Assembly (NCBI GenBank): GCA_018714575.1
Contig: DVNF01000047.1
Span: 1 to 6,448 of the forward strand
DNA length: 6,448 nt
Origin: Candidatus Stercoripulliclostridium merdigallinarum
GTDB lineage: Bacteria; Bacillota; Clostridia; Christensenellales; DTU072
Direction: 5' to 3'
The notes beneath the pieces are model-generated. The model was not told where the DNA came from and searched no databases. It saw nothing but the letters and a program-made list of their open reading frames with translations. Made by a program: the position numbers and the translations under genes. Every line of letters starts with the position of its first letter. Within the stretch, counting starts at the first letter, position 1. Of this stretch, positions 1 to 4,934 are shown in pieces.

Positions 1-46
1 AACGTGCGGTTTATATTAAAATAAAGCCTTTAAAAAAATTTTTCAT

Positions 47-94
47 AAAAAAAACTATTGCGTGTGCAAAGTCTTGTCTACGCAATAGCTTTTT
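47..94 (-). terminator. Intrinsic terminator after rdgB, probably bidirectional
   Basis: A perfect 9-bp inverted repeat pairs 55-63 (CTATTGCGT) with 80-88 (ACGCAATAG) around a 16-nt loop. Read on the minus strand, the stem is followed at once by eight T (the A run at 47-54), the usual form of a Rho-independent terminator, about 45 nt past the rdgB stop codon. Read on the plus strand, the same stem is followed by one C and five T (90-94), so it could also stop a convergent transcript entering from the left edge. The stem is only moderately GC-rich. The bases at 1-46 are AT-rich and show no gene. Confidence 0.8.
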
Positions 95-132
95 AATCAT
101 TTTAAATTAATTTGAAACAGTTGTTTGCGCCG

Positions 133-714
133 TTATTTCGCGGCTAACAGATCGAACAAAGCGCGCGCCCTGTGACTGACGGAATTTTTCTCCTCCGGAG
201 TGGCTTCGCCGAAACTTTTCCCCAAATCGTCCGAATAGAACAGGCAATCGTAGCCGAAACCGCCGTCGCCTTTTTCCTCGAACAGGATCTTGCCTTCGGT
301 ATCGCCCGCGCCGGAAATCGACCTGCCGTCCGGATACACTATGACTACGGATGAATGGAACCGCGCCGTTCTTTTGTTAAAATCGGTCACGGCAGCCATT
401 TCCTTTAATAATTTTTTACGGTTAGCCTCATCGTCACCGTCACGCCCCGCATATCGCGCCGAATAAACGCCGGGAGCGCCGCCCAATGCGTCCACGATCA
501 AGCCCGAATCGTCCGAAAGCGCAGCCTGACCGCAAGCGTCGCATACGGCTTTGGCTTTTTTATAGGCGTTGCCGTAAAAACTGTCGGCGTCCTCGACTAC
601 TTCGACGTGTAAGCCCAGGTCGTTTAACGACTTTATGTCGTAATTTTCGCCTAAAATCTCGCGGAATTCAATCAATTTATGCGGATTGTTCGTCGCCGCT
701 ACCAAGGTTATCAT
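133..714 (-). CDS. rdgB: RdgB/HAM1 family XTP/dITP pyrophosphatase (non-canonical purine NTP house-cleaning)
   Basis: The 193-residue product hydrolyses ITP/dITP and XTP/dXTP to monophosphate and pyrophosphate in the cytoplasm, keeping deaminated purines out of DNA and RNA. Length fits the family (about 190-205). Visible motifs in order: the N-terminal nucleotide-binding TNNPHK (8-13), the region usually written FxENAxxKA, here FYGNAYKKA (46-54), the catalytic and metal-binding SDDSGL (67-72) leading into VDALGGAPGVYSARYAG (74-90), GFGYD (152-156) of base recognition, TPEEKNSVSHRARAL (172-186) near the C-terminus. Two deviations are seen: Gly48 where many members have Glu, and Cys157 where GFGYDP is usual; neither is clearly inactivating. 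The ATG at 714-712 is preceded by AGAGG (725-729 on the minus strand, 10-nt spacing). It lies 37 bp behind the GH3 gene on the same strand and is probably co-transcribed with it. The sequence is intact, ending in TAA at 133-135. Confidence 0.95.
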   Translation of the reverse strand: MITLVAATNNPHKLIEFREILGENYDIKSLNDLGLHVEVVEDADSFYGNAYKKAKAVCDACGQAALSDDSGLIVDALGGAPGVYSARYAGRDGDDEANRKKLLKEMAAVTDFNKRTARFHSSVVIVYPDGRSISGAGDTEGKILFEEKGDGGFGYDCLFYSDDLGKSFGEATPEEKNSVSHRARALFDLLAAK

Positions 715-724
715 ATGCGTAATA

Positions 725-729
725 CCTCT
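725..729 (-). promoter_or_regulatory. Ribosome binding site of rdgB
   Basis: AGAGG on the minus strand lies 10 nt before the ATG at 714-712. It sits in the 37-bp gap after the GH3 stop codon, so rdgB can be initiated independently even when transcribed with GH3. Confidence 0.6.
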
Positions 730-736
730 GATCGAA

Positions 737-756
737 ATATTCTAATATATTCTAAT
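737..756. repeat. Perfect 10-bp tandem duplication across the GH3 stop codon
   Basis: ATATTCTAAT occurs twice head to tail (737-746 and 747-756). The right copy contains the GH3 stop codon (752-754, TAG on the minus strand); the left copy lies in the GH3-rdgB spacer. It looks like a simple slippage duplication that lengthened the spacer by one helical turn. No function is claimed. Confidence 0.85.
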
Positions 757-3193
757 CGGGGAACCTTTCACGTTTGGAAGGTTGTTTTTTGATAAATCCC
801 GTGAACATCTTCCAAAGTCCGCGGAATAACTTTCCGTTTACCAGATCCAACAGCCCTTCCGCAGTCCTGACCGAAACGTCGCCGTCGCTCATCGCCGCCA
901 TGTTCCTGATCGGCATTTCCAAAGCGCCCGCCCTGGTCATTTTGATTTGCGAATACGGCACGCCTTTCGGCAATAACAATATCGAATACTTATACGCCGA
1001 CTTTTGCACCAGCTTTGCCAAGAACCCGTCGTTCAGCTGTCCGCAACAGGTCAGCATCGTATATTCGCCCTTTTTCGGCTGAACGTATTTTTCGGGAGGT
1101 CTTCCGAGTACCGCCGAAAACGACGACAGCGAATAATGTTTCAGTTCGGGCAACGAATAATAATCGGGCGCAAGCTGCCTGTAATCCGGGGTGTGCTCTT
1201 TGCCATTTACTTTCAGCGTAGAGGTCAGGCGAATGTCTGCGGAGGAGGCTCCGACTCTGACAACGTATTCGCCGTCGATCGCTCTGAAAGCCCCGTCCGT
1301 CACGTCGTAAAACATAAAAGCTTCGGGGGCTAAAGTCAACTGCACGCGGCGCTTTTCGCCGGGCTCCAAATAAATCTTATCGAAAGCCTTTAATTCCTTT
1401 TCGGGTACGAAAACTTCTGTTTTAGGAGCCGAAACATAGACTTGTACGATTTCGGCGCCTGCCCTGGAACCGGTGTTGACGATATCGAAAGAAATGTTCA
1501 CCGAATCGCCTTCGGCAATTTCCGGAGTAGAGATCAACAGTCCCGAATATTCGAAAGTCGTATACGACAGTCCGTGTCCGAAGGGATATGCCACGGCCTT
1601 TTTCGCCGTATCGTAATAGCGGTATCCCACGAAGATGCTTTCACGATATTCGGCTATTTCCCGTTCGTAAAATTCGCTCATCGGGTTGTCCGATATATCC
1701 GACGGGAAAGTTTCGGCAAGTTTCCCGGACGGGTTATAATCGCCGAACACCAGATCGTAAACGGCTTCTCCGCCGGCTTCGCCGGTCAGATAGACGTTCA
1801 AGATCGCTCTGACTTCGTCGGAATAGGAAGTGTCCGAAGGCGATCCGCCAGTCAGTATCACGGCGATATTCGGGTTGACCCTCTTTAAAGCGCGTAATAA
1901 TCTGATATGCGCTTCGGGCAAATCTAAATTCTTTCTGTCGAAGGATTCCGATTCGAAAGCGTCCGTCAATCCGATAAACAGTAAAACGACGTCAGCGCCT
2001 GTCGCAGCTTTTTTAGCCTCCTCTATCAACGCTTCCGAAGTTTCGTCCGTCAAAGAATCGTAGCCTTTGGCGTAGGTGTGCGGAAAACCTATTTCGTTCA
2101 GATAGTCTACAAAAGAATTTTCCTTTAAAGGATTCAGCCTGGAGGAGCCGGAACCCTGAGAACGCAACTTTTTGGCAAGTTCGCCTATCACAGCCAGGTT
2201 GGCGTGTTTATCTATCGGCAAAATTCCGTCGTTTTTTAATAAGACTGCGCCTTCGCGAGCGACTTTGCGGGCAAGTTCGCGGTGAGCGTCGAAATCGGCT
2301 TTGTAATCGTGGCGCCTTGCCTGAACGCATTTATCTATCAGTTCCAGGATCTGTTTAACTACGCCGTCCAATTCGCTTTCGTCCAGGTCACCCCTGCGAA
2401 CGGCGGTAACGATCTCGGCGTCGGTAGCTCCGTTTGCCGTGGGCATTTGCAAGTTCATTCCCGCTTTTATGCCGGCAACTCGGTCTGTGACAGCGCCCCA
2501 ATCGGACACGACTATGCCGTCAAAGCCCCATTCGTTACGCAATATCTCCGTCAGTAATCGGCGGTTTTCGGCGGCATATACGCCGTTTATGCGGTTATAC
2601 GAACACATTACGGTGTATGGCGAAGACTTCTTTACGCATTTTTCGAATGCGGACAGGTATATTTCGCGCAACGCCCTTTCGTCGACTTCGGACGATGAGG
2701 TCATACGTCTGAACTCCTGGGAATTCGCGGCAAAGTGCTTTAACGACACGCCGATCCCGTTGGATTGCACCCCGTCGATATAGCCTACCGCCATTTCCCC
2801 TGCCAGATACGGATCTTCCGACATATATTCGAAATTCCTGCCGCATAAGGGACTGCGTTTTATGTTGACCCCGGGTCCCAACAGCACGTCGACTTTTAAA
2901 TCCAAGCACTCTTCGCCCAAAGCCTTGCCTACCGCATAGCACAATTCCCTGTCCCAAGTGGACGCCAAAGTCACCGCAGGCGGGAAACAGGTTGCGGGCA
3001 ATGCCTCGGCAAATACGTTGCCGAAACCGGAATCCGCCCTTTCGCGCCGGACTCCGTGAGGCCCGTCGGAAAGGAATATCGACGGTATCCCCAAACGCTT
3101 TATAGACGTTGTGCGCCAGCTGGTAATTCCCGAACACAGCGCGGCTTTTTCTTCCAACGTCAATTTCGAAAGTAAATCTACGTAAGCGGTCAT
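752..3193 (-). CDS. Glycoside hydrolase family 3 enzyme, beta-glucosidase-like, cytoplasmic
   Basis: This 813-residue enzyme should release terminal beta-linked sugars from oligosaccharides by a retaining mechanism. Residues 1-290 form the TIM-barrel domain: DGPHGVR (43-49), GRNFEYMSEDP (118-128), the substrate-binding KHFAANSQE (152-160) and SDWGA (230-234), whose Asp231 is the expected nucleophile. Residues about 305-535 form the alpha/beta sandwich, starting at REGAVLLKNDGILPI (313-327). Its ESESFDR (414-420) aligns with the motif that carries the acid/base Glu in related enzymes, pointing to Glu416; the following residue is Ser417 where Gly is common. YPFGHGLSYTTF (536-547) leads into the fibronectin-III-like domain (to about 660). 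A further extension of about 150 residues ends in a basic, amphipathic-looking tail (788-811). No signal peptide, membrane segment or PA14 insert is seen, so it should act on imported sugars. The start ATG has GGAGG just upstream (3198-3202, 4-nt spacing). Exact substrate (glucoside, xyloside or other) cannot be told. It is the first gene of a unit with rdgB. Confidence 0.93.
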   Translation of the reverse strand: MTAYVDLLSKLTLEEKAALCSGITSWRTTSIKRLGIPSIFLSDGPHGVRRERADSGFGNVFAEALPATCFPPAVTLASTWDRELCYAVGKALGEECLDLKVDVLLGPGVNIKRSPLCGRNFEYMSEDPYLAGEMAVGYIDGVQSNGIGVSLKHFAANSQEFRRMTSSSEVDERALREIYLSAFEKCVKKSSPYTVMCSYNRINGVYAAENRRLLTEILRNEWGFDGIVVSDWGAVTDRVAGIKAGMNLQMPTANGATDAEIVTAVRRGDLDESELDGVVKQILELIDKCVQARRHDYKADFDAHRELARKVAREGAVLLKNDGILPIDKHANLAVIGELAKKLRSQGSGSSRLNPLKENSFVDYLNEIGFPHTYAKGYDSLTDETSEALIEEAKKAATGADVVLLFIGLTDAFESESFDRKNLDLPEAHIRLLRALKRVNPNIAVILTGGSPSDTSYSDEVRAILNVYLTGEAGGEAVYDLVFGDYNPSGKLAETFPSDISDNPMSEFYEREIAEYRESIFVGYRYYDTAKKAVAYPFGHGLSYTTFEYSGLLISTPEIAEGDSVNISFDIVNTGSRAGAEIVQVYVSAPKTEVFVPEKELKAFDKIYLEPGEKRRVQLTLAPEAFMFYDVTDGAFRAIDGEYVVRVGASSADIRLTSTLKVNGKEHTPDYRQLAPDYYSLPELKHYSLSSFSAVLGRPPEKYVQPKKGEYTMLTCCGQLNDGFLAKLVQKSAYKYSILLLPKGVPYSQIKMTRAGALEMPIRNMAAMSDGDVSVRTAEGLLDLVNGKLFRGLWKMFTGFIKKQPSKRERFPD
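762..790 (+). terminator. Terminator-like hairpin on the plus strand, inside the GH3 3' end
   Basis: Positions 762-770 (AACCTTTCA) pair with 775-783 (TGGAAGGTT) over 9 bp with one G-U pair and a 4-nt loop (CGTT), followed by G and six T (784-790). This is the layout of an intrinsic terminator for plus-strand transcription. It lies antisense to the last codons of the GH3 gene, where the T run simply encodes two lysines. On the minus strand the hairpin has no U tract, so it should not stop GH3-rdgB transcription. It could be chance or could limit antisense transcription. Confidence 0.4.
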
Positions 3194-3197
3194 ACTT

Positions 3198-3202
3198 CCT
3201 CC
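3198..3202 (-). promoter_or_regulatory. Ribosome binding site of the GH3 gene
   Basis: GGAGG on the minus strand lies 4 nt before the ATG at 3193-3191 and supports this start. It directly abuts the 3' arm of the leader inverted repeat (3203-3209). Confidence 0.8.
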
Positions 3203-3255
3203 GCGCGACTAAACTTATGTCCGGATCACAGCCGTTGCGATTTCATCGGTCGCGC
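3203..3255 (-). promoter_or_regulatory. Structured 5' leader of the GH3 mRNA (candidate)
   Basis: A perfect 7-bp GC-rich inverted repeat joins 3249-3255 (GCGCGAC in the minus-strand transcript) with 3203-3209 (GTCGCGC), enclosing 39 nt. Inside are a small hairpin CGAT-GAA-ATCG (3238-3248) and a possible 3-bp CGG/CCG pair. The 5' arm begins at about the predicted transcription start, and the 3' arm ends exactly where the GGAGG ribosome binding site begins, so the fold would close the whole leader next to the start site. It matches no riboswitch class that I recognise. Confidence 0.35.
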
Positions 3256-3262
3256 TTATTAA

Positions 3263-3291
3263 ATATTAACACGTACAGCGCGTTAAGTAAA
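3263..3291 (-). promoter_or_regulatory. Predicted promoter of the GH3-rdgB unit
   Basis: On the minus strand, TTTACT (3291-3286) and TAATAT (3268-3263) are separated by 17 bp, and TGT directly before the -10 gives an extended TGn element. Each hexamer matches 4 of 6 consensus positions. The expected start is near 3256, giving a leader of about 60 nt. This is the best candidate in the region but is weaker than the guaB promoter facing the other way. Confidence 0.5.
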
Positions 3292-3310
3292 GAGAATTCG
3301 GCTTTTATCG

Positions 3311-3364
3311 GGACCATATGCGGAATTTCCGGTCCGGCGGCTGATTGCGGCTATATATACGGCT
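3311..3364. promoter_or_regulatory. Palindrome and repeat cluster between the divergent promoters (operator-like)
   Basis: Visible elements are an inverted repeat GGACC (3311-3315) / GGTCC (3331-3335), a nested palindrome CGGAA-T-TTCCG (3321-3331), CCGG-T-CCGG (3329-3337), and three direct copies of CGGCT at 3338, 3348 and 3360, spaced 10 and 12 bp. The cluster stands out as GC-rich between AT-rich flanks. It lies about 55-110 bp upstream of the predicted GH3 start and 75-130 bp upstream of the guaB start, so it could bind a regulator of either. No known operator was recognised. Confidence 0.25.
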
Positions 3365-3403
3365 ATAAAAAAGTATAAAAAATCGTACTATCATTTTAAT
3401 TAA

Positions 3404-3432
3404 TTGACTTTCATAATAGCTGTCTATATAAT
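3404..3432 (+). promoter_or_regulatory. Near-consensus sigma-A promoter of guaBA
   Basis: TTGACT (3404-3409) and TATAAT (3427-3432) are separated by exactly 17 bp, giving 5 of 6 and 6 of 6 consensus matches. The DNA just upstream (about 3365-3403) is very AT-rich and could act as an UP-type element. The start should fall near 3439, within an A7 run (3435-3441), leaving an untranslated leader of about 25-30 nt. That is too short for a purine riboswitch. Because the -35 box begins at 3404, a longer guaB frame starting there cannot be the translated form. Confidence 0.88.
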
Positions 3433-3454
3433 TGAAAAAAAGGTATTTTTATTC

Positions 3455-3460
3455 AAGGAG
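3455..3460 (+). promoter_or_regulatory. Ribosome binding site that fixes the guaB start
   Basis: AAGGAG lies 6 nt before the ATG at 3467. It picks this ATG over an in-frame TTG at 3404 that would add 21 residues not expected in IMP dehydrogenase and would start inside the promoter. Confidence 0.9.
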
Positions 3461-3466
3461 TTTTTT

Positions 3467-4921
3467 ATGGCAAAAATCGTAGCAGAAGGATTGACTTTCG
3501 ATGACGTTTTATTGGTGCCTCAACGTTCCGACGTGCTACCGAAAAACGTTGATCTTTCTACAAAATTAACCGACACTGTAAAATTAAACGTACCTTTGAT
3601 TTCCGCCGCAATGGATACGGTTACCGAAGCGGACCTGGCTATCGCCATGGCCAGAGAAGGCGGCTTGGGAATTATACATAAGAACTTGACGATAGACGAA
3701 CAGGCAACTCAGGTAGATCGCGTAAAACGCAGCGAACACGGGGTCATCACCGATCCGTTCTACCTGTCCCCCGATCACTTGATTTCCGACGCAAACGCGT
3801 TGATGGGCAAATATCATATCTCCGGCGTGCCGATTTGCGTAAACGGCAAGTTGGTAGGTATTCTGACAAACCGCGACCTCAGATTCGAAACCGATTTTTC
3901 GCGTCGTATCGGCGAGGTCATGACAAAAGACAATTTGGTTACCGCTCCCGTGGGCACGACTTTGAAAGAGGCGCAGGCTATTTTGGGAAAACACCGCATC
4001 GAAAAACTGCCCTTGGTAGACAAAAACTTCAATCTGAAAGGACTGATTACCATAAAGGATATTGAAAAATCCATTCAATACCCCAATTCCGCAAAGGACA
4101 AAAACGGCAGATTGTTGGTCGGAGCCGCCATCGGTGTAGGTCAGAACTTCCTGGACAGAGTCTCCGCCCTGGTCGACGCAAAAGTCGATATTATCGCTGT
4201 CGACACCGCACACGGTCATAACTCCGGAGTATTGGAAGCAGTCAAAAAGATAAAATCGAAATTCCCCGACCTACAGCTGATAGCCGGTAACGTAGCTACC
4301 GCCGCTGCCACGCGCGATTTGATCGAAGCCGGCGCCGACGTAGTAAAAGTCGGTATCGGACCGGGATCTATCTGCACCACGCGTATAGTAGCAGGTATCG
4401 GCGTTCCGCAAATTACAGCTATTATGGATTGCGCCGAAATGGCGGATAAGTACGGCAAACGCGTCATCGGCGACGGCGGCGTAAAATATTCGGGCGACAT
4501 CGTAAAAGGTATCGCCGCAGGCGCTTCCGCTATCATGATGGGCAGCATGCTGGCAGGCACGAAAGAAGCTCCCGGCGCTTTGGAAATTTACCAAGGCAGA
4601 AGCTTTAAAGTCTACCGCGGCATGGGGTCTATATCGGCAATGGAAGCGGGCAGCAAGGACCGCTACTTCCAGGAAGACGCCAAAAAGCTGGTCCCCGAAG
4701 GCGTCGAGGGTCGCGTTCCTTACAAAGGCTCGCTGTCCGACGTCATTTTCCAAATGGTCGGCGGCATCCGCTCCGGCATGGGATATTGCGGCAAACACAA
4801 TATCGAAGAGCTAAGGACAAGTTCCGAATTCATAAAGATCACCTCGGCTTCTTTGATCGAAAGCCATCCGCACGATATTTCGATAACCAAAGAGTCCCCC
4901 AACTATTCACCCAAAAACTGA
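3467..4921 (+). CDS. guaB: IMP dehydrogenase (inosine-5'-monophosphate dehydrogenase)
   Basis: This 484-residue enzyme oxidises IMP to XMP with NAD+, the committed step to guanine nucleotides; it normally forms tetramers or octamers in the cytoplasm. A TIM barrel (about 1-90 and 210-484) is interrupted by two CBS domains (about 91-140 and 148-201), which in this family sense purine nucleotides. Motifs seen: FDDVLLVP (11-18), DTAHGH (246-251, NAD binding), GNVAT (274-278), the catalytic loop GIGPGSICTTR (296-306) with Cys303, GDGG (335-338) holding the IMP phosphate and ribose site, YRGMGS (383-388), and the mobile flap EGRVPYKG (414-421) with Arg416 and Tyr419, the bacterial pair. The C-terminus ESHPHDISITKESPNYS is typical. 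Length and all key residues are normal. The start is set by AAGGAG 6 nt upstream and by the promoter position. guaA follows after 13 bp with no terminator between them. Confidence 0.98.
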   Translation: MAKIVAEGLTFDDVLLVPQRSDVLPKNVDLSTKLTDTVKLNVPLISAAMDTVTEADLAIAMAREGGLGIIHKNLTIDEQATQVDRVKRSEHGVITDPFYLSPDHLISDANALMGKYHISGVPICVNGKLVGILTNRDLRFETDFSRRIGEVMTKDNLVTAPVGTTLKEAQAILGKHRIEKLPLVDKNFNLKGLITIKDIEKSIQYPNSAKDKNGRLLVGAAIGVGQNFLDRVSALVDAKVDIIAVDTAHGHNSGVLEAVKKIKSKFPDLQLIAGNVATAAATRDLIEAGADVVKVGIGPGSICTTRIVAGIGVPQITAIMDCAEMADKYGKRVIGDGGVKYSGDIVKGIAAGASAIMMGSMLAGTKEAPGALEIYQGRSFKVYRGMGSISAMEAGSKDRYFQEDAKKLVPEGVEGRVPYKGSLSDVIFQMVGGIRSGMGYCGKHNIEELRTSSEFIKITSASLIESHPHDISITKESPNYSPKN

Positions 4922-4934
4922 TAACCAATCGATT

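Noticed and set aside
1442..1888. A 148-codon plus-strand frame opposite the GH3 gene
   Set aside because: It is the reverse complement of conserved GH3 sequence, with no start signal and no recognisable domain.
2595..3137. A 180-codon open frame on the minus strand inside the GH3 gene
   Set aside because: It is a shifted frame within a well-conserved GH3 coding region, has low-complexity Arg/Gly-rich content, and shows no recognisable domain or ribosome binding site.
752..3193. A secreted or cell-surface version of the GH3 enzyme
   Set aside because: The N-terminus MTAYVDLLSKLTLEEKAA is the start of the catalytic domain; no signal peptide, lipobox or anchor is seen.
3404..3466. A 21-codon N-terminal extension of guaB starting from TTG at 3404
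   Set aside because: The TTG is the start of the -35 box, the predicted transcript begins near 3439, and AAGGAG is placed for the ATG at 3467, which also matches the usual IMP dehydrogenase N-terminus.
3433..3466. A purine riboswitch or attenuator in front of guaB
   Set aside because: The predicted leader is only about 25-30 nt and contains no hairpin or terminator, so there is no room for a guanine, xanthine or other riboswitch.
3584..4219. A 211-codon open frame antisense to guaB
   Set aside because: It lies fully opposite a strongly conserved housekeeping gene and its translation resembles no protein; it follows from codon bias of guaB.
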